Below are positions 17,276 to 25,622 of a stretch of DNA of 45,880 nt, one piece after another. The notes under the pieces were generated by a model. That model did not search any database. It worked only from the letters and a program-made list of their open reading frames with translations, and was not told the DNA's origin. The DNA is from JABDCI01 sp964475835 (GTDB lineage: Bacteria > Verrucomicrobiota > Verrucomicrobiia > JABWAM01). Made by a program: the position numbers and the translations under genes. The stretch is taken from contig CAYYYL010000023.1 in assembly GCA_964475835.1 (NCBI GenBank), positions 1 through 45,880 of the forward strand, read 5' to 3'. Position 1 is the first letter of the stretch; each line of letters begins with the position of its first letter.

Positions 17276-19897
17276 ATGGGAAAGACTTTAGTCATTGCAG
17301 AGAAACCAAGTGTTGCCGGAGACATCTCTCGCAGCCTTGGCAAGTTTAAGAAGCACGAAGGTTACTACGAAAATGATCAGATGGTGGTCACCCACGCCGT
17401 GGGCCATCTGGTGGAGCTTTTCATGCCCAACGACTTCAAAAAGGAGTGGCGCGCTTGGACCCTGGACAACCTTCCCATGATCCCGGATCGTTTCCAGCTC
17501 AAGCCGATTGAAAAGACCGAAAGCCAGCTCAATATCGTCCTCGCCTTGATCAAGCGCAAGGAAATCACCGAACTCGTCAATGCGTGTGACGCCGGGCGTG
17601 AGGGCGAACTCATTTTTCGCTATATATATAGTCTTTCCGAGTCCAATAAACCGATTCGTCGCCTATGGCTCTCCTCCATGACCGCCGCTGCGGTCAAGGA
17701 TGGCTTCAAGGCCCTTCGGGATGGATCCGATTTCATCCATCTCGCCGAGGCTGCCGTCTGCCGGAGCGAATCCGACTGGTTGATCGGAATCAATGGAACG
17801 CGTGCCTTCACCTGTAAGATTTACGGCCATGCGGGAAAACACATGTGCACCGTGGGCCGGGTTCAAACCCCCACCCTGGCCATCGTCGTGGACCGGGAAA
17901 ATACGATCACCGACTTCAAAAAACGCGCTTATTGGGAGGTCATCGGAAACTTCCAGGCCGAGGCGGGGGTCTACCAGGGACGCTGGTTCGATCCTAAATT
18001 TAAAAAGAATGAGGAGGATTCCGAAGCCAAAGCGGAACGAATTTGGGAGGAAGCCAAAGCCCTTGCCATCGTCGCTCAGACGAATGGAAAACCCGGGTCG
18101 GTCGTGGAGGAGAAAAAGAACAGCTCGCAAATGTCCCCGCTGCTGTACGACCTCACTAGCCTGCAACGGGATTGCAACAGCCGCTTCGGCCTCTCCGCCA
18201 AACGCACCCTTCAAATCGCACAGACCCTTTACGAACGAAAAAAAATGATCACCTATCCGCGAACGGATTCCCGCGCCCTTCCGGAAGGTCACATCTCCAC
18301 CGTCAAGGAAACCCTTTCCGCCCTCAAGGGCAGCAGTTACGGAAAGTTTGCTGAAAAAATTCTTAAACAAGGTTGGGTCCATCCCAATAAACGAATTTTC
18401 AATGATGCAAAAGTGTCGGACCATTTCGCCATCATTCCGACCACCGAAGGAGTCAAGCCCCTCGATGACATGGAGTTCAAGGTGTTCGAAATGATCTGTC
18501 GGCGTTTTCTCGCCGTCTTCTATCCTCCCGCCGTTTTCGAAGTCACCACCCGCATCACCACCGTTGAGGGTGAAATGTTCAAGACAGAAGGCAAGATTCT
18601 GAAGGAGCAGGGCTGGAAGGAAATTTATGGTCAGGAGGCCGAGGAGGAGGATCAGATTCCCCCTGTAAAAGAGGGGGAGACTCCCATTGCAAATCCCGTG
18701 GAAGCCAGGCCCCTGGAAACCAAACCTCCCGCACGCTACACGGAAGCCACGCTCCTCAGCGCCATGGAGGGCGCAGGCAAGCTTCTGGATGATGAAGAAC
18801 TCGGAGAAGCCATGAAGGAACGAGGGCTCGGAACTCCGGCCACTCGAGCCGCCATCATTGAACAGCTTCTCGCCCAGGAATACATCCATCGCGAGGGCCG
18901 CGATCTTCATCCCACCTCCAAGGGGCTCTCACTCGTCCAGATGATGCGTTCCATCCCCCTGCCCGAACTGGTCTCCCCCCAGCTCACGGGGGAATGGGAA
19001 TACAAACTTCACCAGATGGAGGAGGGAAAGCTGACACGCAAGGCGTTCATGGATGAGATCAAGCATCTCACCTGCAAGATCGTGGACGACGCGAAAAAAT
19101 ACGACGACAAGTCGTTCGAATCGAAGGTGACCATCCAGAATCCCTGTCCGAAATGCGGGGGAAGCATCCGGGAAACGTTCAAATGGTTTGAATGCTCCAA
19201 GTGTGACTTCCAGATCTGGAAATCCATCGCCAGCAAAAGCCTCACCGTGGGCGAAGTTGAAAGCCTTCTGCAAAATCGCAAGATCGGCCCGCTCGACGGA
19301 TTTCGAAGCAAACTCGGACGCCCCTTCAGCGCCATGCTGGTCATCGGGGAGGATTTCAAGGTCAGCCTTGCCTGGGATGAAGTTCAAAATGGCGATGGAA
19401 CCCATGGTCCGATCCAGTTTCTCAATGAAACTGTCCTTGGGCAATGTCCCGCCTGCGGCTCCCCAGTGCGCGAGACCAACATGGCCTATTGCTGTGAAAA
19501 GCGGGCTCTCGCCGAACCCCAGTGTCAGTTTCGCATCTCAAAAAAGATCAAAAGCAGGGATATTCCCATCGATCAGATGCAAAAGCTGCTCACCACCGGA
19601 AAAACAGACCTTCTCGAGAAATTCATCTCGGCCAAGAAACGTCCCTTCAAGGCCCACCTCATCCTTGAAAAAGGCGGGAAATTGGGATGGGAGTTTGCTC
19701 CTAGGGCCCCCAAAAAAGGGAAGGCCACCACCGGTGCTGAAACGGCACCCTCGGCCACCACCCCGGAATCTGAAACGGCCACAACACCCTCTGCAGGCCC
19801 GGTTTCCGCCCCCACCTCAGAAACTCCTGCGAAGGCCAGGGCGACAAAGACCTCGAAAAAAGTCGTCAAACGGTCCCCGAAAAAATCGCCAGAATGA
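17276..19897 (+). CDS. topB: DNA topoisomerase III (type IA) with two C-terminal zinc-ribbon repeats
   Basis: 873 aa. The TOPRIM domain begins MGKTLVIAEKPSVAGDI with Glu9, and carries CDAGREGE (104-111). The catalytic tyrosine is Tyr327 in MITYPRTDSR. After the type IA core (to about 600) come two zinc-ribbon/topo-C repeats: one starting CPKCGGSIRE (about 625) and one starting CPACGSPVRE (about 724), each followed by a FxSKxxRPF-like block. The last ~65 residues are Ala/Thr/Pro/Lys-rich and end in a basic, DNA-binding-like tail. ATG 17276 is chosen over the ATG at 17237, which adds an unrelated 13 residues. It decatenates DNA; presumably single-gene unit. Confidence 0.95.
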   Translation: MGKTLVIAEKPSVAGDISRSLGKFKKHEGYYENDQMVVTHAVGHLVELFMPNDFKKEWRAWTLDNLPMIPDRFQLKPIEKTESQLNIVLALIKRKEITELVNACDAGREGELIFRYIYSLSESNKPIRRLWLSSMTAAAVKDGFKALRDGSDFIHLAEAAVCRSESDWLIGINGTRAFTCKIYGHAGKHMCTVGRVQTPTLAIVVDRENTITDFKKRAYWEVIGNFQAEAGVYQGRWFDPKFKKNEEDSEAKAERIWEEAKALAIVAQTNGKPGSVVEEKKNSSQMSPLLYDLTSLQRDCNSRFGLSAKRTLQIAQTLYERKKMITYPRTDSRALPEGHISTVKETLSALKGSSYGKFAEKILKQGWVHPNKRIFNDAKVSDHFAIIPTTEGVKPLDDMEFKVFEMICRRFLAVFYPPAVFEVTTRITTVEGEMFKTEGKILKEQGWKEIYGQEAEEEDQIPPVKEGETPIANPVEARPLETKPPARYTEATLLSAMEGAGKLLDDEELGEAMKERGLGTPATRAAIIEQLLAQEYIHREGRDLHPTSKGLSLVQMMRSIPLPELVSPQLTGEWEYKLHQMEEGKLTRKAFMDEIKHLTCKIVDDAKKYDDKSFESKVTIQNPCPKCGGSIRETFKWFECSKCDFQIWKSIASKSLTVGEVESLLQNRKIGPLDGFRSKLGRPFSAMLVIGEDFKVSLAWDEVQNGDGTHGPIQFLNETVLGQCPACGSPVRETNMAYCCEKRALAEPQCQFRISKKIKSRDIPIDQMQKLLTTGKTDLLEKFISAKKRPFKAHLILEKGGKLGWEFAPRAPKKGKATTGAETAPSATTPESETATTPSAGPVSAPTSETPAKARATKTSKKVVKRSPKKSPE

Positions 19898-19922
19898 AGT
19901 CCTCGGTTAGAGGTTTCCTGCC

Positions 19923-20264
19923 TTAAACGACCAGGCTTTTCACCGTTTCGAGCAACTTTTCGATCGCACAAGGTTTGGCCAGACAGGCGTCCACCTCCTT
20001 GTAGGGATGTTCTGAAATCGATCCGGTGATGAGAATGATCTTCACGGGTTTTTTCATGACCCGGACTTGTCGGATGAAATCCAGACCGTCGATGCCTGGC
20101 ATCTTCTTGTCGACAAGGATCAGGTCGAAATCCTCTTTCTCGAGACGGGAAAGTCCTTCAATCCCGCTTTCGACGGCGTCCACGTGATATCCGTCTTCAC
20201 GGAGAACCTCGGTGAACACTTCACGAATACTCTCCTCATCGTCAACCAGCAGAATTCTTTTCAT
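19923..20264 (-). CDS. Single-domain response regulator (receiver only)
   Basis: 113 aa, one CheY-like receiver domain. The acidic pair is Asp8/Asp9 (LLVDDEES), the phosphoacceptor is Asp52 in LILVDKKMPG, the switch residue Thr80 is in LITGS and the conserved Lys97 is in LAKP. There is no output domain, so it must act through a partner protein or phosphorelay. Its ATG overlaps the stop of the histidine kinase gene (ATGA), which makes that kinase the likely phosphodonor. It ends 25 bp from the converging topB stop. Confidence 0.93.
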   Translation of the reverse strand: MKRILLVDDEESIREVFTEVLREDGYHVDAVESGIEGLSRLEKEDFDLILVDKKMPGIDGLDFIRQVRVMKKPVKIILITGSISEHPYKEVDACLAKPCAIEKLLETVKSLVV

Positions 20265-21703
20265 AGATTCTCCGAAAGATGTTCGGGAGACGGAAATCTC
20301 AGCACGAACTTGGTTCCCTTACCCACGGTACTCTCAACCTGGATCCGACCTCCGTGGCGTTCGATGATGCCATAACACAAAAACAAACCCAGCCCCGTTC
20401 CCTCATTGGGTGATTTCGTTGTAAAAAAAGGCACAAAAATCTGGGACAAATGTTCCTTTGAAATGCCATGACCCGTGTCCTCAATCTCCACAAAAACCTC
20501 CCACTGCTTCACATAACTCCGAATCGTCAAGGTCCCTCCGGTTTTCATGGCGTGGGCGGCATTCTCAAACAGATTTAAAAACACCTGCTCGATCTCACCT
20601 GCATTCAACTTCAACTGAGGAAGCCCGGGTTCCAGGATGGAGGCCACTTCAATGTTTTGCAGGGAGAACTTCTGCTGCATGAGAATCAACACATCCTTGA
20701 TGACGTTCTCGATTTGAATAAGCTGCATGTTCGACTGGCGCTGCTGCTTGGTGTAACGGAGCATGCTCGTCACGATATCCGAAATGCGAAGCGTCTCCCT
20801 CTCCACCAGTTTGATATTGGCTTTGAGGTCGTTATCCTGAATTTTTCGCAGCATCAACTGAACGCGTGCCAGAATGATCTGGAGGGGATTGTTAATTTCA
20901 TGGGCGACTCCGCTGGCCATCACACCCATGGCGGCCATCTTTTCCGCCTGAATGATCTGAAGCTGGGACTTTCGAAAAAGCTCATTGGCCTGATTGAGCT
21001 GTTCGTATAGCTGGGCATTTTCAATGGCAATCGCCGCCTGTCGGGCAAGGAACTCGAGTACATCAAAATGGGTTGCCGCCCGCATCTCCTGCAACTTCTC
21101 CCTCCACACTTCCAGGAATCCAATTTTTTTATCGCTCGCCAACAGGGGGACCACAATAAAGCCCCGGGTATCCTGGCCCCCATCCTGCTTGAGGTCATGT
21201 AAATTGGGAACTGCCACAGCCCTTTTCTCCGACATCACCCATCCGATCACTCCATCGTCCAGATGAGACTTGATCACGGCGATCTGTTCCTTGGAAAGAT
21301 TTTCGCAGCGGCGGAGCTCGTAGGTCTTGGTCCGGCGGTCAAACAGGTAAACCGCCGCCCCGGAATTTGGAACCACACGATGGACGATATTGCAAAGGCC
21401 GGACAAAATATCCTCCACATCCTTGGTCCGGCTGATCATCTCCGAAAGGTGCTGCACCACGAGAAGCTGGTTGAGGGAATCCTTCAGGTCATAGGAAACC
21501 GCCCTCTCGTGATTCAGATGTTCCAGAGCTTGCTCCGCTTCACCCAGAGCTTCGCGCACATCTACCTCAATCTGCTGGCAGAGGGCCTCGTCATAAGTCC
21601 CCTTCGCTGCGTTCTTGCGAAGCAGGTTCAGCTTTTCAAGAATGACGGAACGTTTAGTTTGGAGTGCTCGGGGCATGGGTGGGCGGGGGATTCTCGTCTT
21701 CAC
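20261..21703 (-). CDS. Cytosolic GAF-domain sensor histidine kinase
   Basis: 480 aa. The N-terminal ~85 residues are a charged coiled-coil-like region; a GAF domain spans about 88-232; then the HisKA dimerisation domain with phospho-accepting His268 in GVAHEINNPLQ; and an HATPase_c domain with N box LFENAAHAM, G1 EDTGHGIS and G2 GTGLGLFL. No transmembrane helix is visible, so it should sense a cytosolic signal through the GAF domain. The start overlaps the HDOD gene by 50 bp in another frame; ATG 21676 would reduce this to 23 bp. It is the middle gene of the HDOD-kinase-receiver operon. Confidence 0.93.
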   Translation of the reverse strand: MKTRIPRPPMPRALQTKRSVILEKLNLLRKNAAKGTYDEALCQQIEVDVREALGEAEQALEHLNHERAVSYDLKDSLNQLLVVQHLSEMISRTKDVEDILSGLCNIVHRVVPNSGAAVYLFDRRTKTYELRRCENLSKEQIAVIKSHLDDGVIGWVMSEKRAVAVPNLHDLKQDGGQDTRGFIVVPLLASDKKIGFLEVWREKLQEMRAATHFDVLEFLARQAAIAIENAQLYEQLNQANELFRKSQLQIIQAEKMAAMGVMASGVAHEINNPLQIILARVQLMLRKIQDNDLKANIKLVERETLRISDIVTSMLRYTKQQRQSNMQLIQIENVIKDVLILMQQKFSLQNIEVASILEPGLPQLKLNAGEIEQVFLNLFENAAHAMKTGGTLTIRSYVKQWEVFVEIEDTGHGISKEHLSQIFVPFFTTKSPNEGTGLGLFLCYGIIERHGGRIQVESTVGKGTKFVLRFPSPEHLSENL

Positions 21704-22586
21704 CGTGTAGGATCCTGAAAAAATGATCCGACTTTTCGAGATCGGAATTTAAAGCTGTAAGAAGGGCAATGATGGTTTTTTCCTCATCCTCGGATCGTTC
21801 CAAAACATCCCAGATTCCATGATCCAGGGGCGCCAAATCCCTTTCCTCCCCCTTCTCCACAGCGTTTCGGTGGCAGAGATAGTCGGCAAAATGGGTCAGT
21901 GCTGCGAGCTCGCGCGCGTTGGCCGCCTGGGTCGGTTCATGATGAAACATGACGGCATCCGTGATGAAGGGAGGAAGATTCCATTTCTTCAGGAGAAACC
22001 CGCCAAATTCGGCATGCGTGAAACCAAGAATTTCGATTTCGGCTTCAAGAAACGAGCCACCCTTTGTATGAACGCGCTCAAGCACCCGATCGTAGGATTC
22101 CGAAAAATAGTGGGCCAGGGCTATCCTCCCAATGTCGTGAAGAATTCCCGCAGTAAACGCCTCCCCTGCAACAAAGTATTTGTAATTGCTCGCGAGCATC
22201 CTGCATGCAACCCCGCATTTGAGGGAGTGATCCCAGAATCGAACCGGATCCAGGTGGCCAGATTTCTTCGATGAGGATTTAAACAGCTTGATCACCGAAC
22301 TACTGAGAGCAATCGTCCGAACCATGTTGAATCCAAGGATGATGATCGCAAGTGATACGGTCCCGATTTTGTTGGGAAATCCATAAAAAGCCGAATTCGC
22401 CGCCTTGAGAATCTGTGCCGTCAGTGCCGGATCACGGGAAATGATCTCGTTGAGGTCCTCCGCAGAACTTATGGGATTTTCTGCCACCTGAAGGATTTTC
22501 CCAATAAAGGAGGGAAGAGGCGGGATCTCAACCACCTTCGCGGTCAAATCCCTGAGCTTTGCCTCCTTGTCCACTGGATCTGTCAT
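21654..22586 (-). CDS. HDOD domain protein
   Basis: 310 aa from ATG 22586. The HDOD domain (about 15-215) includes LPPLPSFIGKIL-type N-terminal helix, ISRDPALTAQILKAANSAFYG and the region LHDIGRIALAHYF, which is HD-like but belongs to the catalytically silent HDOD group in context. The protein is involved in signalling rather than nucleotide hydrolysis in characterised relatives. The frame is open to 22664, but that start would overlap the glycosylase gene and adds no conserved sequence. It is the first gene of a three-gene unit with a GAF kinase and a receiver, sharing 50 bp with the kinase gene. Confidence 0.88.
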   Translation of the reverse strand: MTDPVDKEAKLRDLTAKVVEIPPLPSFIGKILQVAENPISSAEDLNEIISRDPALTAQILKAANSAFYGFPNKIGTVSLAIIILGFNMVRTIALSSSVIKLFKSSSKKSGHLDPVRFWDHSLKCGVACRMLASNYKYFVAGEAFTAGILHDIGRIALAHYFSESYDRVLERVHTKGGSFLEAEIEILGFTHAEFGGFLLKKWNLPPFITDAVMFHHEPTQAANARELAALTHFADYLCHRNAVEKGEERDLAPLDHGIWDVLERSEDEEKTIIALLTALNSDLEKSDHFFRILHGEDENPPPTHAPSTPN

Positions 22587-22635
22587 GAATGAGAAATGTG
22601 CACCCGGTTCGTTATGACAAATGGCCCCGGGGAAT

Positions 22636-23187
22636 TCAAGGGCGTGAAACCCAGGGATTTTCACGAATATAAAAACGAAGGAGTCTCCTAGCCCATATTC
22701 CCGCGTAATTCACACCGATCCTCGGTCGTTTTTCTATTTTAATTCCCATTTCTTTTGGAGGAGGAGTAATAAAAATGGGTTTTTTACAAAGATCCCAACC
22801 GTTCACGCTTCGGTCAATTCGCATGGCCTGACATAAGAGCCCAGGCCCATGGGTCTTTCCATCAATGCCTTCAATGGGTTCCAGCGCCCGAATCAGAACC
22901 GCTGAAGCATGCCCCTCTCTCTCGGTCACCACATTCATGCAATGATGAACACCATAGATCAAATAGACATAAGCATGCCCCGGAGGCCCGAACATCACCT
23001 CCGTTCGGTTTGTGCGACCCCGGGAAGAGTGTGAAGCGAGATCGTGGGGGCCCAGATAAGCCTCTGTTTCCACAATTTTTCCAACCTGCTGAATTCCCTT
23101 TCGTATATACACCAGATACATTCCTAGGAGTTCACGGGCGACCTCCACCGTGTCGCGATCATAAAAGGAACGATCCAGAGGGCTCAT
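22636..23187 (-). CDS. 3-methyladenine DNA glycosylase (AAG/MPG family)
   Basis: 183 aa, the bacterial length. It removes alkylated purines in base-excision repair. Family motifs are YDRDTVEVARELLGMYL (about 9-25), the catalytic-region VETEAYLGPHDLASHSSRG (about 39-57, with the Glu that activates water), GHAYVYLIYGVHHCMNVV (about 71-88) and the purine-pocket block LIRALEPIEG. The C-terminal PRIGVNYAG strand is present. It lies upstream of the HDOD unit on the same strand with 49 bp between coding regions, so cotranscription is possible. A strong terminator precedes it upstream. Confidence 0.95.
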   Translation of the reverse strand: MSPLDRSFYDRDTVEVARELLGMYLVYIRKGIQQVGKIVETEAYLGPHDLASHSSRGRTNRTEVMFGPPGHAYVYLIYGVHHCMNVVTEREGHASAVLIRALEPIEGIDGKTHGPGLLCQAMRIDRSVNGWDLCKKPIFITPPPKEMGIKIEKRPRIGVNYAGIWARRLLRFYIRENPWVSRP

Positions 23188-23215
23188 AAATCAAACAACG
23201 CCTTCCTGTAGGGAC

Positions 23216-23253
23216 AAAAAAAACACCTTTCCGCTCTCGCGAAAAGGTGTTTT
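23216..23253 (-). terminator. Rho-independent terminator after the small protein gene at 23272
   Basis: An 11-bp perfect stem AAAACACCTTT (23220-23230) / AAAGGTGTTTT (23243-23253) with a 12-base loop. On the minus strand it is followed by a run of eight T, and it lies 18 bp past the stop codon at 23272. Confidence 0.9.
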
Positions 23254-23271
23254 GCGTTAAAGAAACTCCGA

Positions 23272-23661
23272 TTAGAGCTGTTTCCAGCGCCATTCCGGAT
23301 TCAGATTAACATGGTCCGGATTCACTTCAAAACCGGCATATCCCAGAAGGTACGCCACGCCTTCGCGGGTCTCCATCGTCTCCTTGAGACTTCGGGCGAA
23401 AAGCTCGACGTATTCCTTGTAAGAGTCGAGCGACAATCGCCGCTGGGCAACCATCTCCGCCAGCCACTCTTCGTGATTTCCGATAAGGTCGATCAAAGCG
23501 CTTTTGAGGTGATTCCTCAAAGCCGGATCAACCACCATTTTGAAGGGACTCGCTCCAGGATCCACAGCCTTTTCGGTTGTGGGCTTGATCGAATCCTTGT
23601 CCTGAATCGTTCCATGAATTGCCTGTGCAAGAACGAGCTCGTGCGGTTTGTTAATTTCCAT
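23272..23661 (-). CDS. Small cytosolic protein of unknown function
   Basis: 129 aa from ATG 23661. I recognise no family. It begins MEINKPHELVLAQAIHG, is acidic and mostly helical by appearance (residues 50-110), and ends in an aromatic NPEWRWKQL tail. The start is fixed by a GGAGGG Shine-Dalgarno at 23669-23674, seven bases ahead, the clearest in the window; an open frame to 23727 lacks such a site. With its own SD and a perfect terminator downstream it looks like a well-expressed single-gene unit. Confidence 0.8.
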   Translation of the reverse strand: MEINKPHELVLAQAIHGTIQDKDSIKPTTEKAVDPGASPFKMVVDPALRNHLKSALIDLIGNHEEWLAEMVAQRRLSLDSYKEYVELFARSLKETMETREGVAYLLGYAGFEVNPDHVNLNPEWRWKQL

Positions 23662-23734
23662 GTGATTACCCTCCATAAAATTTTTGATTGATGAGTTTAG
23701 AGCAACAAATCGCCCCCTCCATTTCAACTCCTAT

Positions 23735-24748
23735 TTAAAATATATTGTCGTTTGAATCACTCTGAGCACTCGTGGGAATTTTTCCTAATTCCATACGATA
23801 CCGGATCGCAACCCATCCCATCCCCACAAAAAGTGCTAAAAACGCACCAACAATGCCCATCGTGGCGCCTCGAACCCAGCGTCCCTGAACCCGCACGCGA
23901 TCAAGGGTTGCCAGTGAGACAATTCGGATCCCCCCGTTCTGCCCCCCCACGGTCGGCGCTGGACGGGGCTGTGGAAACGTTGCCTTAAAAGCCAATGAGG
24001 GTGGGCTCGCAATCTTTCGTTCCAAAGTACGAATTTGATCGATTTTCTCCACCACCAAAGGATCGTTCCCGGAATGCTGCTTACGCAATCCGGCCAGATC
24101 CAAACGAGCCTGTTTCAAGGCTTTTTGCACCCCCTCATCGGAGGATGTTGGCGCGGGCAGCGGTTCCGCAATAGAGCGAACAACGGGCTCATGCAGAGCT
24201 ATAACCACTTCATTGGCCAAGAGGTTGGCGGCGGACACCGCGGACAAGGCGTTCGGCATGTTTTTAATGGAAACCTCAAGGGTATGTCCCACGCCCTCAC
24301 GAATTTGAATCCGTTTGCCGAGGGTGGAGACACTCCAGCGCAATCCGCTCTTATCCACGACTTTCTGAAGGAAGGGTTGGGAAATCAAAAGCGGACGAAT
24401 GGAAGCCGTCGTATCCGCAGCGTCCAAAAGAGCCCATGCCTCATAGCGATCGCCCCATGCCCATCCCCAAAGAACCCCCGCCAGAATGCCAAAATAGACT
24501 CCGAAGAGGATCCAGAGCCTGTCCTTGTGGAATTGCACGATCCATGAAGGGGATGAAGCCGCCTGAAATTCTTCAGCGCCCCCGCCCTCTTCGGGATTCC
24601 CGTTTGACGGGAGCTGACGATCGGGAGGACCAGGAAGCTTGGGAGTGGAAAGCACCGGCAGATCGGAAGTTTCCACAGGAATTCCGACAGACCCCTGCAA
24701 CCAGTCGGTAACACTCATCTCATCGGCTTCACGGGAGGAAGGAATCAT
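23735..24748 (-). CDS. Wzz/chain-length-determinant-like membrane protein
   Basis: 337 aa. A 70-residue Pro/Glu/Ser-rich cytosolic N-terminus precedes transmembrane segment 1 (about 78-97, LWILFGVYFGILAGVLWGWA). A periplasmic region (about 100-290) contains a helical stretch with a heptad-like pattern (about 205-245), and transmembrane segment 2 lies at about 293-314 (GIVGAFLALFVGMGWVAI). Two terminal membrane spans around a coiled-coil periplasmic domain are the topology of polysaccharide co-polymerases, but sequence motifs are too weak for a firm assignment. ATG 24718 is an alternative start. The polysaccharide genes at 32-38 kb are not adjacent. Confidence 0.55.
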   Translation of the reverse strand: MIPSSREADEMSVTDWLQGSVGIPVETSDLPVLSTPKLPGPPDRQLPSNGNPEEGGGAEEFQAASSPSWIVQFHKDRLWILFGVYFGILAGVLWGWAWGDRYEAWALLDAADTTASIRPLLISQPFLQKVVDKSGLRWSVSTLGKRIQIREGVGHTLEVSIKNMPNALSAVSAANLLANEVVIALHEPVVRSIAEPLPAPTSSDEGVQKALKQARLDLAGLRKQHSGNDPLVVEKIDQIRTLERKIASPPSLAFKATFPQPRPAPTVGGQNGGIRIVSLATLDRVRVQGRWVRGATMGIVGAFLALFVGMGWVAIRYRMELGKIPTSAQSDSNDNIF

Positions 24749-24810
24749 GGTCGGATGAGTCTGTTATACGACGAAAATGAACATGTGCAACGCTAAAACA
24801 CGTCGTAAAA

Positions 24811-24898
24811 TGGCGGACGGGGTGGGATTCGAACCCACGTTACCTTGCGGTAAACACGCTTTCCAAGCGTGCGCGATCGACCACTCTGCCACCCGTCC
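24811..24898 (-). tRNA. tRNA-Ser (anticodon GGA)
   Basis: 88 nt including an encoded CCA (24811-24813). The 7-bp acceptor stem GGACGGG/CCCGTCC is perfect, the discriminator is G as in serine tRNAs, a long class-II variable arm is present (about 16 nt), the T-loop reads TTCGAAT and the anticodon stem CACGC/GCGTG surrounds the loop TTGGAAA with anticodon GGA (complement at 24862-24864). It decodes UCC and UCU. It stands between the Wzz-like gene and the superoxide dismutase gene. Confidence 0.97.
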
Positions 24899-24940
24899 GC
24901 GACAAGGGGAAGGCTACTGGGGTCTCCCCGCAACAACAAG

Positions 24941-24963
24941 AAAAAAGGCTGCGAACCGGAGCC
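24941..24963 (-). terminator. Rho-independent terminator after the superoxide dismutase gene
   Basis: On the minus strand GGCTCCG, loop GTT, CGCAGCC forms a 7-bp stem with one mismatch and is followed by six T. The first base of the stem is the last base of the sod stop codon. Confidence 0.75.
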
Positions 24964-25508
24964 TACTTTCTCTCAATCACTCCACATGCCACTCGAGCCC
25001 CTGCATTTCCCGTCGGCTGGGTCACGAGATCATCCTTTCCCGCATGCACAATCACCGCGCGCCCCACGAAGGAATGTTCTCCTTCAAATTTCAGATCGTG
25101 ACTGACCACATCCAGGTGCGCCTTTCCCATTTCATTAGCATCCAGATTCCCAAGGTCGCCCGCATGATGATCCCTCGCATCGGGCCCGCCGTGGGTTTTG
25201 CCCGCGGGATTGAAATGCCCGCCCGCGGAACTTCCATCAGGAGCGGAACAGTCGCCTTTCTCATGGAGGTGAAATCCGTGGGATCCAGGCGTCAATCCCG
25301 TAACCTCCGCCGTGACCCGCACCCCACCCTTTTCCTCCACGAAAAGAACCGTACCCTGAGCTGAACTCCCCTTCGTAGGCTTGAGTTCGGCAACGGCCGA
25401 TTTCATCGTTTCCTCCGCCTTCTTTTGATCCGCCGCCCGGATCAAGCTCACCGAGGTGCTCAAGGCCAATCCCAGCATCCCCATCACTCCGAATTTCAAA
25501 TATTTCAT
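24963..25508 (-). CDS. sodC: Exported Cu/Zn superoxide dismutase
   Basis: 181 aa. Residues 1-25 are a signal peptide. Copper and zinc ligands are in place: GFHLHEKGDC (two His), then a His in GGHFNP and the zinc loop with KTHGGPDARDHHAGDLGN, and a last His in VIVHAGKDDL. The structural disulfide pairs Cys in GDCSAP with Cys in RVACGVI; the active-site Arg is in GNAGARVACG. It dismutates superoxide in the periplasm. ATG 25508 is fixed by AGGAG at 25517-25521, 8 bases before; an in-frame ATG 6 bases earlier sits too close to it. It is divergent from glcD with 114 bp between. Confidence 0.94.
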   Translation of the reverse strand: MKYLKFGVMGMLGLALSTSVSLIRAADQKKAEETMKSAVAELKPTKGSSAQGTVLFVEEKGGVRVTAEVTGLTPGSHGFHLHEKGDCSAPDGSSAGGHFNPAGKTHGGPDARDHHAGDLGNLDANEMGKAHLDVVSHDLKFEGEHSFVGRAVIVHAGKDDLVTQPTGNAGARVACGVIERK

Positions 25509-25622
25509 CGTCATTTCTCCTGTTGTTTTTTTCAAGCTAATGGACCGACCCGCGAACCGCAATGATGGATTCCCCTTTCCTCCCGGGTTTCCTTTCCCCG
25601 TCCCACCTGCTACAACTCGGCC

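Noticed and set aside
24899..24962. A second tRNA or SRP RNA near the tRNA-Ser or dnaX
   Set aside because: The spacers are too short and carry no 4.5S-type core or tRNA fold.
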